Counted from the stretch's first letter, positions 50,803 to 62,146 are shown. The stretch: DNA of 64,000 bases from an uncultured Pelagibacteraceae bacterium (GCA_902601785.1 CACKOH010000004.1:21289-85288), one strand, 5' to 3'. Notes: generated from the letters alone by a model not told the origin. A program made the numbers and translations.

Positions 50803-50803
50803 G

Positions 50804-52177
50804 CTATAAAAAATATGCCCCAACACCTAAAAAAGATACAAAACCAATAACATCTGTTATTGTTGTAACAAACACACTTGATGCTATTGCCGGATCAATG
50901 TTCATTTTTTTAAGAGTAAATGGAACTAATATTCCAAATAAACCTGCAATGATCATTGTTAAAACCATTGAAATAGCAATTATTACTGAGAGTAGATTGT
51001 CTTGAAACCATATTTGAACAATTATGGCACTAATAATTGCAAAAATAACTCCATTCAAAATACCAATTGAAAACTCTTTAAAAACATTTGAAGAAAAATT
51101 ATTTTTAGTCAGATCATTAGTTGCAATAGTTCGTACAGTAACTGCCAATGTTTGCATCCCAGCATTACCACCCATTGAAGCAACTATTGGCATTAAAAAG
51201 GCTAAAACAACCATTTGTTCGATTGTTGCTCCAAATAAACTTATACACCACGTTGCTAGAAACGCTGTAAATAAATTTAATAGCAACCAATTAAATCTTC
51301 TTTTTGTTTTGGTAAGTACTCCATCAGTTATTTCTTCATCACCAACACCTGCTAATCTCAATGCATCCTCTTCCGCTTCTTCCTTTAAGACTGTTAGAAC
51401 ATCGTCATTCATGATCATACCTACAAGCTTGTTATTTTTATCAACAACTGCTGCTGAATTTAAATTGTAGTTTTCAAACAAGTTAGCGACTTCCTCCTTG
51501 TCCATGTCTACAGGCACTAATAATTGTGACTCCGACATTACAGTTACCATCTTAGTGTTTCTTGGAGATGTTAATACCTTAGAGGACGGAACAGTACCTA
51601 TGGGGTTAAAATCTTCATTTACTATGAATATTTCTAAAAATTCCTCAGGTAGATCTTTATTTTCTCTCAAATAATCAATTGTTTGACCTACAGACCAATT
51701 ACTCGGTATAGCAGTAAATTCTCTTTGCATTAATCTAGCAGCTGTATCTTCTGGATAACTTAAACTCTCCAATAGAGCAAAACGATCTTTAGGCGGCAAT
51801 GAGCTAAGAATGTTATTTTTATATTCCTCTGGTACATTTTCTAAAATAGATATTGCATCATCTGAATCTAAATTTTTAATAATGCTTACAATCGAGTCGG
51901 AAGATAGATAATTAATAATTTCTGTTTGGATTGACTCGTTTAACTCAACAAATACTTCTGGATCTATATTAAAGTTATTTAGTTTAATTAAACTTTCTCT
52001 GTCATTTTGGCTTAAATGTTCAATTATATCCGCTGCATCAGCAGGATGCATTTCACTGAAAGAATTAGTAATAAATTGAGCGTCATTGTTAGCTATTTTT
52101 GAGGTAACAACTCTAATGTACTCTTTATTAAATTCAAAATTTACTTTTTTATCTTTAGTTTTTTTTGTTAAAGACAT
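50804..52177 (-). CDS. mgtE: Magnesium transporter MgtE
   Basis: MHPADAADIIEHL, EEYKNNILSSLPPKDRFALLESLSYPEDTAARLMQREF, CBS domains, MPIVASMGGNAGMQTLAVTVR. Confidence 0.97.
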   Translation of the reverse strand: MSLTKKTKDKKVNFEFNKEYIRVVTSKIANNDAQFITNSFSEMHPADAADIIEHLSQNDRESLIKLNNFNIDPEVFVELNESIQTEIINYLSSDSIVSIIKNLDSDDAISILENVPEEYKNNILSSLPPKDRFALLESLSYPEDTAARLMQREFTAIPSNWSVGQTIDYLRENKDLPEEFLEIFIVNEDFNPIGTVPSSKVLTSPRNTKMVTVMSESQLLVPVDMDKEEVANLFENYNLNSAAVVDKNNKLVGMIMNDDVLTVLKEEAEEDALRLAGVGDEEITDGVLTKTKRRFNWLLLNLFTAFLATWCISLFGATIEQMVVLAFLMPIVASMGGNAGMQTLAVTVRTIATNDLTKNNFSSNVFKEFSIGILNGVIFAIISAIIVQIWFQDNLLSVIIAISMVLTMIIAGLFGILVPFTLKKMNIDPAIASSVFVTTITDVIGFVSFLGVGAYFL

Positions 52178-52238
52178 AAATCTACCTATAATTTAAATTT
52201 GCACTATTAATACATAATAAAGATAATACAATTTATAA

Positions 52239-52856
52239 ATGAAAATAGAGATCAAAAAGTCAGTAAAACCGGTAAATTATATCTATGCTGTAAATTTTAT
52301 GGAAGAAAGATTAGAACAAATCTTTAAGAAAAACGAAAAAGAATTGATATGGACTTTAGAGCATGAGGAAATTTACACTGCTGGGACTAGTTACAGTAAA
52401 ACAGATATTATTGATAAATCAATAAAAATTATTGAAACAAATAGAGGTGGGAAAATTACATGTCATGGTCCTGGACAATTAATTTGTTATTTTGTTTTAG
52501 ATTTAAGAAATAAAAAAGATATTAGAAAATTTATTAATTCTATTGAAAAAACAATTATAGAAACTTTAAAAACTTTTGATATAGAAACTTTTTCTGACAA
52601 AGATAATATTGGAATTTGGCATGAGGAAAACGGTATTACAAACAAAGTTGCAGCAATCGGTGTAAGAGTTAAAAAATGGATTGCTTATCATGGTTTTGCA
52701 ATAAATATAGATAACAATATAGATCAATATAAAAAAATTATACCTTGTGGAATAAAAGATAAAGGAATATCGAACTTAAATAAAATTAAAAATCAAGATT
52801 ATTCTAAATTAAAAGATCTGTTAATAGAGAAATTTATTTTAAACTTGAAAAACTAA
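52239..52856 (+). CDS. lipB: Octanoyltransferase LipB
   Basis: [62 protein letters not shown]. Confidence 0.95.
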   Translation: MKIEIKKSVKPVNYIYAVNFMEERLEQIFKKNEKELIWTLEHEEIYTAGTSYSKTDIIDKSIKIIETNRGGKITCHGPGQLICYFVLDLRNKKDIRKFINSIEKTIIETLKTFDIETFSDKDNIGIWHEENGITNKVAAIGVRVKKWIAYHGFAINIDNNIDQYKKIIPCGIKDKGISNLNKIKNQDYSKLKDLLIEKFILNLKN

Positions 52857-53751
52857 GTCTTTTTGTCTTCAATAAATTTTTAAAATAATCAGGTAATAAA
52901 GCCGTATAGGTGTGTCTAACATCATTAATGATAAATTTTATTTGATAAGAATGAAGCATCAAATTTTTATTTAGACCTCTGGTAGTATTTGATAATTTAT
53001 ATTTAATATCACCAAAGATTGGTTGACCCAATGCATATAATTGTTTTCTTAATTGATGCTTACGACCAGTTATTGGTTTTAGCTCAACAAGACTAGCCTC
53101 CGAATTTTTATCAAGTACTTTGTATAAAGTTTTAGCTTTTTCTATTATCTTTTTTTCTCCATCAAATCTTAATAAATCGTCATTCCATTCACCAGAATCT
53201 TTGGCTAGTTCACCATGACAAATAGCTAAATAGGTTTTGTGAACTTTTCTTAGTCTAAATAATGAAGTTAATAATTGTGCACTTTCTCTATTTTTTGCCA
53301 TGATAAAAACTCCAGATGTATCTTTGTCTAAACGGTGTACTGAGTATGGTTTTGTACCTTGAAAAATTTCACTTTTGGAAAAAATATCAATAAGGTTTTT
53401 TTTTGATTTGGTTCCACCCTGTACCGATATTCCAGAATTTTTATTTAGTACAATAAAATTTTTGTTATTATCAATTATTTGATTTTCGTTTGATTTTATA
53501 ATTTCCTTTGAAGGATTAAATTTAATTTTTTTTTGAACAATTGTTTCTTTAAATTCAACGTTAAATAAATCAATATTATCTTTTAGATAAACTTTTTGTG
53601 AACTTTTGATTTTTTTTTTATTTAATTTAATTTTACCTGATCGTAAATACTTCTCTATTAGTCCTTGGGGAATTTTTCCAAATTTAATCCTTATCCATCG
53701 ATCAATACGCATATCGTTACACGTTGAGCCAACGATATAAGACATTTTCAT
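52834..53751 (-). CDS. rluC: RluC/RluD-type 23S rRNA pseudouridine synthase
   Basis: S4-like N-terminus [71 protein letters not shown]. Confidence 0.9.
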   Translation of the reverse strand: MKMSYIVGSTCNDMRIDRWIRIKFGKIPQGLIEKYLRSGKIKLNKKKIKSSQKVYLKDNIDLFNVEFKETIVQKKIKFNPSKEIIKSNENQIIDNNKNFIVLNKNSGISVQGGTKSKKNLIDIFSKSEIFQGTKPYSVHRLDKDTSGVFIMAKNRESAQLLTSLFRLRKVHKTYLAICHGELAKDSGEWNDDLLRFDGEKKIIEKAKTLYKVLDKNSEASLVELKPITGRKHQLRKQLYALGQPIFGDIKYKLSNTTRGLNKNLMLHSYQIKFIINDVRHTYTALLPDYFKNLLKTKRLSFSSLK

Positions 53752-53760
53752 GGTATGAAT

Positions 53761-54204
53761 TTATGCTGATGCTTGTTTTTTTTCTACAGCTTTTGGTGTT
53801 TCTTTAGTTGTATCTTTTTTTGGTTTATCTACTCTTTTAGCTTCAACGTCTCTATCAACAAATTCAATTATAGCCATTGGTGCGTTATCACCGTATCTAA
53901 ACCCAGCCTTAATAATTCTAGTATATCCACCTTTTCTGTTTTCGTACCTTTTGGAAAGCGTTTTTTTAACTTTATTAGCAGACTTAATGTCCTGAAGCTT
54001 AGTAACTAACATTTTAGTTGTTTGTAAAGTTTCCTTCTTTCCTAATGTAATAATTTTATCAGCTTGAGGTTTTAAAAATTTCGCTTTTGGCAAAGTAGTT
54101 TTTATCTGCTCGTATTTTATCAATGAATTTAGCATATTCTTTAATAAAGCCTTTCTGTGTTCAGAAGTTCTATTTAACTTCTTATTCGCCATTCCGTGTC
54201 TCAT
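53761..54204 (-). CDS. rplQ: 50S ribosomal protein L17 (bL17)
   Basis: [42 protein letters not shown]. Confidence 0.98.
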   Translation of the reverse strand: MRHGMANKKLNRTSEHRKALLKNMLNSLIKYEQIKTTLPKAKFLKPQADKIITLGKKETLQTTKMLVTKLQDIKSANKVKKTLSKRYENRKGGYTRIIKAGFRYGDNAPMAIIEFVDRDVEAKRVDKPKKDTTKETPKAVEKKQASA

Positions 54205-55232
54205 TAAATAGCTTCCTCTAATTTCTTGGACATTTCTGCAATGTTATCAGGTGGCCAGTTAGGTATTTCCATGCCTAAATATAAAGACATTCCTGTTAAA
54301 ACTTCTTTAATTTCATTTAAAGATTTTCTTCCAAAATTTGGAGTTCTTAACATCTCCCCTTCTGATTTTTGAACCAAATCACCAATATAGATAATATTGT
54401 CATTCTTCAAACAATTCATAGATCTAACAGATAGTTCTAACTCATCTACTTTTCTTAGTAAATTTTTATTGAATTCTGGTTCCGTAGAAACTTCTTTTAC
54501 TGGAGCCTCGACTGGTTCATCAAAGTTAATAAACATTTTTAACTGATCTTGGAAAATTCTTGCTGAATAAGCCACTGCATCCTCAGCTGATATGGATCCA
54601 TTGGTCTCAACTTCCATAATTAGTTTATCGTAGTCAAGTGCTTTTCCTTCTCTCGCTGTACTTACAGAAAAAGAAACCTTTTTTACTGGACTGTATAGAG
54701 AATCAATAGCAATTAATCCTAGTGGTGGCTCCTCTGGCTTATTAAGATCTGCTGGGACATAACCTTTTCCTGTATTAACATTCATTTCCATATGAAAAGA
54801 TGTTTTCTCGTCAAGATTACAAATAACTAATTCTGGATTTAAAATTTCAACATCAGCAACTGATGCAATATCAGATGCTTTAATTTCACCTGGCCCTTTA
54901 GCATCTAAAATTAATTTTTTTGTACCTTCTGAATTGCATTTTAATGCCAAAGATTTAACGTTTAAAACAATATCTGTAACATCTTCTCTAACACCTTTAA
55001 TTGATGTAAATTCATGAAGTACACCATCTATTTGTATTGATGTAACCGCTGCACCTCTTATTGAAGAAAGCAAAATCCTTCTAAGTGAATTTCCTAAAGT
55101 TAGGCCATAGCCTTTTTCCAGAGGTTCAGCAACTATTTTTGCATGAGTTAAGTCATTACTTATTTGAACATCAAGTTTTGACGGCTTAATTAATGACTTC
55201 CAATTTTTTACATTTACATTTTCAACTTCCAT
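54204..55232 (-). CDS. rpoA: RNA polymerase alpha subunit
   Basis: [32 protein letters not shown]-terminal [44 protein letters not shown]. Confidence 0.98.
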   Translation of the reverse strand: MEVENVNVKNWKSLIKPSKLDVQISNDLTHAKIVAEPLEKGYGLTLGNSLRRILLSSIRGAAVTSIQIDGVLHEFTSIKGVREDVTDIVLNVKSLALKCNSEGTKKLILDAKGPGEIKASDIASVADVEILNPELVICNLDEKTSFHMEMNVNTGKGYVPADLNKPEEPPLGLIAIDSLYSPVKKVSFSVSTAREGKALDYDKLIMEVETNGSISAEDAVAYSARIFQDQLKMFINFDEPVEAPVKEVSTEPEFNKNLLRKVDELELSVRSMNCLKNDNIIYIGDLVQKSEGEMLRTPNFGRKSLNEIKEVLTGMSLYLGMEIPNWPPDNIAEMSKKLEEAI

Positions 55233-55681
55233 TAAACTCTCCTTTTCTTTGGTGGTCTAGTCCCATTATGAGGCATGGGTGTAGTGTCCTTAATAGACAA
55301 AATTTTAAATCCTCTTGCTTGTAAAGCTCTCAAAGCAGTTTCTCTACCTGATCCTGGTCCTTTAACCTCAACAGATAAAGTTTTCATTCCATACTCTAAA
55401 GCTTTTGAAGCAGCAGAGTCAGCAGCAATTTGTGCTGCATATGGAGTAGATTTTCTTGATCCCTTAAAACCTTTTTGTCCAGATGAAGCCCAAGATATTA
55501 CATTACCATTTGTATCAGCAATTGAAATTATAGTATTATTAAAAGTTGATTGCACATATGCTATTCCATTTAAAATATTTTTTTTAACCTTCTTCTTTTT
55601 TGAATAAGAACTTTTTACACTTTTTTTTGAAGACTTCTCTGTCTTCTGATCATTATTTTCAATTTTATCAGATTTTGCCAT
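55232..55681 (-). CDS. rpsK: 30S ribosomal protein S11 (uS11) with Lys/Ser-rich N-terminal extension
   Basis: [46 protein letters not shown]. Confidence 0.98.
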   Translation of the reverse strand: MAKSDKIENNDQKTEKSSKKSVKSSYSKKKKVKKNILNGIAYVQSTFNNTIISIADTNGNVISWASSGQKGFKGSRKSTPYAAQIAADSAASKALEYGMKTLSVEVKGPGSGRETALRALQARGFKILSIKDTTPMPHNGTRPPKKRRV

Positions 55682-55683
55682 GA

Positions 55684-56067
55684 CTATTTTTTAGTTGGTG
55701 TTAATTTTTTTCCTGCAATTGCTATTGCTTTTCCTTTTCTTGTTCTTGCATTACATCTTGTTCTTTGACCTCTAACTGGTAATTTTTTTCTGTGTCTAGT
55801 TCCTCTGTAACAAGCTAGATCAATTAATCTTTTTATGCTTAGCGAATAATCTCTTCTAAGATCTCCTTCAACCTTAAAATTTTGGTCAATATACTCTCTT
55901 ATTTTCAAGATCTCATCATCCGTTAGTTGGTTTACCCTTTTTGCTTTTGGAATTTCAAGAGATGAACAAATTTGATTGGAAAATTTATCCCCAATACCAT
56001 AAATGTAAGTAAGACCAATGTGTACAAGTTTGTTTTGTGGAATATTTATACCTGCAATACGAGCCAT
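55684..56067 (-). CDS. rpsM: 30S ribosomal protein S13 (uS13)
   Basis: [53 protein letters not shown]. Confidence 0.98.
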   Translation of the reverse strand: MARIAGINIPQNKLVHIGLTYIYGIGDKFSNQICSSLEIPKAKRVNQLTDDEILKIREYIDQNFKVEGDLRRDYSLSIKRLIDLACYRGTRHRKKLPVRGQRTRCNARTRKGKAIAIAGKKLTPTKK

Positions 56068-56091
56068 AAGTTTTGTGATAAATTTGTGCCT

Positions 56092-56119
56092 TTTATATAA
56101 GAAGATTAATCAAAGTCAA
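56092..56119 (-). promoter_or_regulatory. Putative sigma70 promoter of rpsM-rpsK-rpoA-rplQ
   Basis: Minus strand TTGACT (56114-56119), 16-nt spacer, TATAAA (56092-56097) in the adk-rpsM gap. Confidence 0.6.
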
Positions 56120-56123
56120 CGCC

Positions 56124-56687
56124 TTAAACATTGATAAAAGTATCGATTTTATTGGTTATTTCATCGATTTCATCGCTTCCATCAATTTCATGGAAATTTG
56201 AATTTTTAGAATAGAAATTTAAAACTGGTTTTGTTGTTTCCATGTAAGTGTCATACCTTTTTAAAATTGTATCCAATTCATCATCAGATCTTTTTTCTAA
56301 TATTTTTCTTTTCTGTATTCGTTTAATTATTATCTCCTTATTAACATTTAGAAAAAAAACAAAATCTATCTTCTGATTTGAACTATTAAGTAATAAATCC
56401 AGATTTTTTGCCTGATTTATAGATCGTGGATAACCATCAAATATTAATTTATTTTTTTTAATTGGATCAAAGACTTGTTTTTCTAAAAGTTGGTTAACTA
56501 TATCATCACTAACAAATCTTCCTTCGTTCATAACATCAATAATTTTTTTTCCTATATCTGAGTCTTTTTTTATTTCTTCTCTCAAAATATCGCCTGTTGA
56601 GATTTGAAAATTATTAAGTTTTTTTACTAAATGTTTAGCTTGAGTTCCTTTACCAGCACCCGGAGGTCCAAATAAAATTATATTCAC
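56124..56687 (-). CDS. adk: Adenylate kinase
   Basis: MNIILFGPPGAGKGTQAKHLVKK, QISTGDILREEI, LIFDGYPRSINQAKNLD. Confidence 0.97.
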   Translation of the reverse strand: MNIILFGPPGAGKGTQAKHLVKKLNNFQISTGDILREEIKKDSDIGKKIIDVMNEGRFVSDDIVNQLLEKQVFDPIKKNKLIFDGYPRSINQAKNLDLLLNSSNQKIDFVFFLNVNKEIIIKRIQKRKILEKRSDDELDTILKRYDTYMETTKPVLNFYSKNSNFHEIDGSDEIDEITNKIDTFINV

Positions 56688-57968
56688 TTATCTACCAAAT
56701 TTAGTTTTTTTGATTAATTGTTCATACTGTGAACTCATCAATCTAGTTTGGATTTGTGTTACAGTATCTATCGCTACTACTACGACAATTAAAATTGAAG
56801 CACCGCCTAAGTAAAAAGGAATAGGATAATTTGCGATTAGAAATTCTGGCATTAAACATACCAAAGTTAAATATAAAGCACCAATAGTAGTAAGTTTGGT
56901 AGAAATATTTTGTATATACATCGCAGTGCTTTCTCCAGGTCTAATACCAGGAACAAACCCACCATATTTTCTTAAGTTTTCTGCAGTCTCTGTCGGATTA
57001 AATGTTATAGAGGTATAAAAAAAAGTAAAAAATATTATCCCAGATGCATAGAGCAACATGTATAGAGGCTGACCTTGTGTAAAAAATGAACTTAAATTTA
57101 AAAATGTTTCGTTATCTGAAAACGAAAAATTTGAAAAAGTCACTGGTAATAATAAAAGTGCAGAAGCAAATATAGCAGGTATTACACCAGCTTGATTTAT
57201 TTTTAAGGGTAAATGTGATGACTCACCACCGTACATTTTATTACCCATTTGTCTCTTTGGATAATTTATAAGAATTTTTCTAAGTGCTCTTTCCATAAAA
57301 ACAACAAACAATATTGTCAAAATTAGTAAAACAAAAATAGCTAATATCATAAATGTTGATACAGCACCTGTTCTTCCAAGTTCAAAAGTGGTTACAAGAG
57401 CTCTAGGTATTTCTGCAACAATTCCTGCAAAGATTATTAATGATATACCATTACCAATTCCTCTTTGAGTAATTTGTTCACCTAACCACATTAAAAATAT
57501 TGTACCTGCAACAATAGTTGTTACAGTTGTGATTTTAAAGAAAGCTCCTGGGTTAATGACTAAATCTGCTGAGGACTCGAGACCGACTGATAAGCCATAA
57601 CCTTGTACCGTTGCTAACAAAACAGTTCCATATCTTGTAATTTGAGTAATTTTTCCTCTTCCAGTTTCTCCCTGTGCTTTTAAATTTTTAAAATAATCAG
57701 ATACACCTGTTAAAAGTTGAACGATAATTGCAGAAGAAATATAGGGCATGATACCAAGCGCAAAAATTGCCATTCGACTAACAGCGCCACCTGCAAATAC
57801 ATTAAACATTCCAAGTAATCCTTTTTGATTACCCTCCATCATTATTTTTAATTGTTCTGGATCTATACCTGGAAGCGGAACAAAAGTTCCAAATCTATAT
57901 ACAGCAAGAATAAAAATAGTAAATATTATCCTATTTCTTAAATCAGTTGTTGATGATGAGTCGCTCAT
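56688..57968 (-). CDS. secY: Preprotein translocase subunit SecY
   Basis: RIIFTIFILAVYRFGTFVPLPGIDPEQL, GIMPYISSAIIVQLL, QRGIGNGISLIIFAGIVA, GGFVPGIRPGESTA. Confidence 0.98.
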   Translation of the reverse strand: MSDSSSTTDLRNRIIFTIFILAVYRFGTFVPLPGIDPEQLKIMMEGNQKGLLGMFNVFAGGAVSRMAIFALGIMPYISSAIIVQLLTGVSDYFKNLKAQGETGRGKITQITRYGTVLLATVQGYGLSVGLESSADLVINPGAFFKITTVTTIVAGTIFLMWLGEQITQRGIGNGISLIIFAGIVAEIPRALVTTFELGRTGAVSTFMILAIFVLLILTILFVVFMERALRKILINYPKRQMGNKMYGGESSHLPLKINQAGVIPAIFASALLLLPVTFSNFSFSDNETFLNLSSFFTQGQPLYMLLYASGIIFFTFFYTSITFNPTETAENLRKYGGFVPGIRPGESTAMYIQNISTKLTTIGALYLTLVCLMPEFLIANYPIPFYLGGASILIVVVVAIDTVTQIQTRLMSSQYEQLIKKTKFGR

Positions 57969-57977
57969 ATCTATTAA

Positions 57978-58430
57978 CTATTTTTTAAGTTGAATAGATC
58001 CACCAATTTTTTCAAGTTTTTCTATTGCGGACTTTGAGGCTAAATCTGCTTCAATATTAATTTTATCTTTAACTTCACCTGTTCCTAAAATCTTAAGCTT
58101 TTTTGAATTCTTGTTTATTAATTTTAATTTTTTTAATAAATCAGAGTTAAGCATTTCATTGGGGTTAATATTTTTCTTATCAATATATGATTGAATTTTT
58201 TCTAAATTTAATATTGCAATTCCATCTTTTGAAATAGGATTAAATCCTCTTTTTGGTAATCTTCGATATAATGGCATTTGACCACCTTCAAAACTTTTTA
58301 TAGCTACACCAGATCTTGATTTTTGACCCTTAACTCCTCTGCCAGATGTTTTGCCTTTACCAGAACCAATACCTCTACCAACTCTAATTTTTGTTTTATT
58401 TATTTTTTGTCTATTATTTAAACTAATCAT
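57978..58430 (-). CDS. rplO: 50S ribosomal protein L15 (uL15)
   Basis: RVGRGIGSGKGKTSGRGVKGQKSRSG, FEGGQMPLYRRLPKRGF. Confidence 0.97.
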   Translation of the reverse strand: MISLNNRQKINKTKIRVGRGIGSGKGKTSGRGVKGQKSRSGVAIKSFEGGQMPLYRRLPKRGFNPISKDGIAILNLEKIQSYIDKKNINPNEMLNSDLLKKLKLINKNSKKLKILGTGEVKDKINIEADLASKSAIEKLEKIGGSIQLKK

Positions 58431-58945
58431 TATCCTCTTTTTTCAATTATTTCTGAAATTTTCTTATTTCTTATTGCTGATATTTGTTTTGGTGAACTTT
58501 GTTTCAACAAAGCTTTCATTGTAGCTCTAATTACATTATGTGCATTAGAAGTGCCCATTGATTTAGCTACAATATCTTTAACACCTAAAACCTCACAAAC
58601 CGCTCTAACAGGTCCTCCTGCAATAATTCCTGTCCCTTTAGATGCTGCTCTTAACACAATTCTTCCCGAACCATCTTTTGCTTTAACATCGTGATGTATA
58701 GTTCTACCTTCCCTAAGAGGAATATGAGTAAGTTTTCTTCTAGCCATTTCATTAGCTTTTTTAATAGCATCTGGAACTTGTTTTGCCTTTGCATGAGCTA
58801 TTCCAATTTTTCCAGCTTGATTACCAACTACGACTAGTGCTGAAAAACCAAATCTTCTTCCACCCTTAACAACCTTAGTAATTCTGTTTATGTGAACTAA
58901 TTTTTCAAGTATATCATCGTTTTTTTTATCTTTAAAATTTTCCAT
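58430..58945 (-). CDS. rpsE: 30S ribosomal protein S5 (uS5), start refined to 58945
   Basis: LVHINRITKVVKGGRRFGFSALVVVGNQAGKIGIAHAKAKQVPDAIKKA. Confidence 0.97.
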   Translation of the reverse strand: MENFKDKKNDDILEKLVHINRITKVVKGGRRFGFSALVVVGNQAGKIGIAHAKAKQVPDAIKKANEMARRKLTHIPLREGRTIHHDVKAKDGSGRIVLRAASKGTGIIAGGPVRAVCEVLGVKDIVAKSMGTSNAHNVIRATMKALLKQSSPKQISAIRNKKISEIIEKRG

Positions 58946-58946
58946 A

Positions 58947-59303
58947 TTAAAATTCCATTCCATTTTCTCTTAAGGTTTCAGCAAAAGCTTTGACTCTACC
59001 GTGATATTTGTACGAACCTCTATCAAAATATATTTTGGTTATATTTTTTTCTTGAGCCTTTTTTGCTAGTTTTTGTGCCACCAGTTTAGATAGTTCAGTT
59101 TTATTGATTTTTTCAATAGATTTAAGATCCTTTTCAACTGAAGATGCCGACAATAAAGTTATCTTTTTAATATCATCAATTATTTGAGCTGAAATATTTT
59201 TTGCTGTTCTTGAGATGCTCAATCTAAACCTGTCGTTAGCAGCAACTCTTTTAACTTTATTACTTACTCTAAACCTTTTTCTAATACTTGTGTTTAGTTT
59301 CAT
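58947..59303 (-). CDS. rplR: 50S ribosomal protein L18 (uL18)
   Basis: [63 protein letters not shown]. Confidence 0.97.
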   Translation of the reverse strand: MKLNTSIRKRFRVSNKVKRVAANDRFRLSISRTAKNISAQIIDDIKKITLLSASSVEKDLKSIEKINKTELSKLVAQKLAKKAQEKNITKIYFDRGSYKYHGRVKAFAETLRENGMEF

Positions 59304-59842
59304 TATTTTTTCTTTCCCTCTTTTTTAAGAACGTATTGATCTTTTTCTCTTATCCCCTTACCTTTGTAAGGTTCAATTTTTCTCAAAGTTTTAATTTTGG
59401 ATGCAACAGCGCCAACAAGTTGCTTGTCTGATCCTGTAATTTTTAAGGTTGTCTGTTTTTCAACTAAAATTTTAATTCCCTCAGGTATATCAAAATCAAT
59501 ATCATGACTATATCCTAATTGTAAATTTAATTGATTTCCTTTAAGAGCAGCTCTATATCCAACACCAACCAATTCTAAGATTTTTTCATAACCAGTGCTA
59601 GAACCTATGACAGCATTGTTGATTAAGCTTCTATTCATGCCCCAAAGTCTTTTTGAATTTTGATCAATTTTTTTAGGTTTAATTGAAATTTCTTTTCCTT
59701 CTTTTATATCTAAATTAAACATATCAAGATCAATATTAATTGATTTTTTACCTAAGGGACCCTCGATATTGATCATATTGCCAGCTAAAGCAACTTTTAC
59801 TTTTTCAGGAATTGATATATTTATTTTTCCTATTTTAGACAT
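59303..59842 (-). CDS. rplF: 50S ribosomal protein L6 (uL6)
   Basis: [57 protein letters not shown]. Confidence 0.97.
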   Translation of the reverse strand: MSKIGKINISIPEKVKVALAGNMINIEGPLGKKSINIDLDMFNLDIKEGKEISIKPKKIDQNSKRLWGMNRSLINNAVIGSSTGYEKILELVGVGYRAALKGNQLNLQLGYSHDIDFDIPEGIKILVEKQTTLKITGSDKQLVGAVASKIKTLRKIEPYKGKGIREKDQYVLKKEGKKK

Positions 59843-60237
59843 TAAAATACCTTACAGATTATTTCTCCACCAACTTTTTGTTTTCTAGCATCTATATCTG
59901 TCATAACACCTTTTGGAGTGGAGATTATAGCTATACCAAGTCCATTATTAATTTTCGGCAGACCACTTGCACTCGAAAAAATTCTTCTTCCAGGCTTTGA
60001 AACTCTTTCAAAAGCGCTAATAACTGGATTTCCTGAATGATATTTTAATTCTAATGATAAAGTAGGTTTCTTGTCCTCAGAATTTATTTTAAAATCCTTA
60101 ATAAAACCCTCATTTTTTAAAATATCTGCAATTTTTGTTTTGAAATTTGAAGAAGGTAATTCTACTTTTTTATGATTTCTAGCTTGAGCATTTTTTACTC
60201 TAGCAATCATATCTCCTATCGGGTCACTTAAGCTCAT
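59842..60237 (-). CDS. rpsH: 30S ribosomal protein S8 (uS8)
   Basis: MSLSDPIGDMIARVKNAQ, NNGLGIAIISTPKGVMTDIDARKQKVGGEIICKVF. Confidence 0.97.
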   Translation of the reverse strand: MSLSDPIGDMIARVKNAQARNHKKVELPSSNFKTKIADILKNEGFIKDFKINSEDKKPTLSLELKYHSGNPVISAFERVSKPGRRIFSSASGLPKINNGLGIAIISTPKGVMTDIDARKQKVGGEIICKVF

Positions 60238-60248
60238 AATTATCCTTT

Positions 60249-60554
60249 CTACCAGCTAGATTTAATTAATCCTGGTATCTTTCCTTGTAATCCTAATTGT
60301 CTTAATGCAATTCTAGAAATTTTCAATTTTCTATAAACTCCATGTGGTCTTCCTGTAATTTCACATCTATTCATTACTCTTGTCTTAGCTGAGTTTCTTG
60401 GCAATTTTGATAATTTTTGTTGTGCTTTGAACCTTTCTTCAAGTGTGATTTTCTTATCCATCACTATTTTCTTTAAAGCTGCTCTTTTCTTATAAAGCCT
60501 ATCAGATAATTTAACCCTTCTTTTGTTCTTATTTACAGCGCTCAATTTAGCCAT
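60249..60554 (-). CDS. rpsN: 30S ribosomal protein S14 (uS14, zinc-free type)
   Basis: KLPRNSAKTRVMNRCEITGRPHGVYRKLKISRIALRQLGLQGKIPGLIKSSW. Confidence 0.97.
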   Translation of the reverse strand: MAKLSAVNKNKRRVKLSDRLYKKRAALKKIVMDKKITLEERFKAQQKLSKLPRNSAKTRVMNRCEITGRPHGVYRKLKISRIALRQLGLQGKIPGLIKSSW

Positions 60555-60556
60555 AT

Positions 60557-61111
60557 TTAATTTTCTCCTTTTTTTATAAATGGAAAATTCATTTTTTCTA
60601 ATAATGCAAAGCTGTGTTCTTTACTAATTGCTTTAATTACAATTATAATATCTAAGCCTCTTACCTTATCAGCTCTTTCAAAGCTAACTTCAGGAAAAAT
60701 TATATGTTCTTTGATACCAAAAGTGTAATTGCCAAATTTATCAAACCCTTTTGGAGATAATCCTCTAAAATCTTTAATTCTAGGTAGGGCAATATTAACT
60801 AATCTATCTAAAAATTCATACATTTTGTTCTTTCTAAGTGTAACTTTTAAACCAGCATTAGATCCTTTTCTTGTTTTAAAATTTGCAACTGACTTTTTAA
60901 ACTTTGTTGTAACTGGTTTTTGTCCAGTGATTTTTGCCATATCTTCCTCACACGATTTTAAGATTTTTGCATCTGAAGCATCTAAACCAAGACCCATATT
61001 TAAAACTATTTTCTTAATTTTTGGTGCCATATAAATATTTTTAAATCCAAATTGATCTTTCAATGCTGGCTGAATTTCTTTATTGAATACTTCTTTTAAT
61101 CTTGGTGTCAT
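60557..61111 (-). CDS. rplE: 50S ribosomal protein L5 (uL5)
   Basis: PKIKKIVLNMGLG, TGQKPVTTKFKKSVANFKTRKGSNAGLKVTLR, RDFRGLSPKGFDKFGNYTFGIKEHIIFPE. Confidence 0.97.
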   Translation of the reverse strand: MTPRLKEVFNKEIQPALKDQFGFKNIYMAPKIKKIVLNMGLGLDASDAKILKSCEEDMAKITGQKPVTTKFKKSVANFKTRKGSNAGLKVTLRKNKMYEFLDRLVNIALPRIKDFRGLSPKGFDKFGNYTFGIKEHIIFPEVSFERADKVRGLDIIIVIKAISKEHSFALLEKMNFPFIKKGEN

Positions 61112-61356
61112 TATTTTTTAGCCTCTTTTTTTTTCGCAGCTTTTTCATCAATTAATTTTAAATTAGACAAGTGAATAAAGCTCTCTTTTGGAAAAATACC
61201 ACCCTTTTTCTCTTTAGTCGTTTTGACATGCTTTTTAACCATATTAATTTCTTTTACTTTTGCTCTATTATTCGCTCTATCAATTTCAATAACTTCGCCC
61301 TCTTTTTTCCTATCTTTACCAGTCAAAACTCTCACTTTTAAACCTTTTTTAATCAT
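61111..61356 (-). CDS. rplX: 50S ribosomal protein L24 (uL24)
   Basis: [45 protein letters not shown]. Confidence 0.96.
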   Translation of the reverse strand: MIKKGLKVRVLTGKDRKKEGEVIEIDRANNRAKVKEINMVKKHVKTTKEKKGGIFPKESFIHLSNLKLIDEKAAKKKEAKK

Positions 61357-61357
61357 C

Positions 61358-61726
61358 TTATAAAACCTCCGGTGCTAATGAGATAATCTTCATTTGACCT
61401 CTACTTCTTAATTCTCTAGTGACAGGGCCAAAAATTCTAGTACCTACTGGTTCACCTTTATCATCTACTAAAACTGCTGCATTATTATCAAATTTTACTT
61501 TTGAACCATCATTTCTATGTATCCCTTTTTTAACTCTGACAACAACTGCTTTATGAACTGTACCTTTTTTTACTTTACCTTTGGGTATAGCTTCTTTAAC
61601 AGCAATAACTATTGTGTCTCCGATACTTGCATATCTTCTTTTAGATCCACCAAGAACTTTAATACACTCTATTCTTTTTGCACCAGTGTTATCAGCTACT
61701 TGTAATTCTGTTTGTACACCAATCAT
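61358..61726 (-). CDS. rplN: 50S ribosomal protein L14 (uL14)
   Basis: [48 protein letters not shown]. Confidence 0.98.
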   Translation of the reverse strand: MIGVQTELQVADNTGAKRIECIKVLGGSKRRYASIGDTIVIAVKEAIPKGKVKKGTVHKAVVVRVKKGIHRNDGSKVKFDNNAAVLVDDKGEPVGTRIFGPVTRELRSRGQMKIISLAPEVL

Positions 61727-61962
61727 TATTTTGTATTCTCCATAACTTGAAATTTTTTATTTTTTGAAAAAGGCTTACTTTCAATTATTGATACTTTATC
61801 GCCAGTTTTGAATTTATTATTTTCATCATGGGCATTGTAATTTTTTCTAACTCTAATTACTTTTTTAAGTACAGGATGGGAATACTTTCTCTCAACCATA
61901 ACAGTGACCGTTTTGTTTGGCTTATCACTTATAACTACACCTGTTAATATTTTTTTAGGCAT
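61726..61962 (-). CDS. rpsQ: 30S ribosomal protein S17 (uS17)
   Basis: [47 protein letters not shown]. Confidence 0.97.
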   Translation of the reverse strand: MPKKILTGVVISDKPNKTVTVMVERKYSHPVLKKVIRVRKNYNAHDENNKFKTGDKVSIIESKPFSKNKKFQVMENTK

Positions 61963-62146
61963 TAATTTTTCCTTTTAATATAGTTTTTAATCTTGCAATT
62001 GTTTTTCTTGTTTCACCAATTTTAGCTGGATTTATTATTTGTGAATTCATTTTCTGAAATCTAAAATTAAAAAGATCTTTTTTAAGTTTCTCAATATTTT
62101 TCAAAACTTCATCTTTTGATAATTTTTTAATTTCTTGCTTTTTCAT
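61955..62146 (-). CDS. rpmC: 50S ribosomal protein L29 (uL29)
   Basis: [49 protein letters not shown]. Confidence 0.96.
   Translation of the reverse strand: MKKQEIKKLSKDEVLKNIEKLKKDLFNFRFQKMNSQIINPAKIGETRKTIARLKTILKGKINA

Noticed and set aside
51024-51470. 148-aa ORF antisense to mgtE
   Set aside because: Lies wholly inside mgtE; no family features; complementary shadow of a membrane-protein gene.
55275-55607. 110-aa ORF antisense to rpsK
   Set aside because: Shadow ORF opposite a conserved ribosomal protein.
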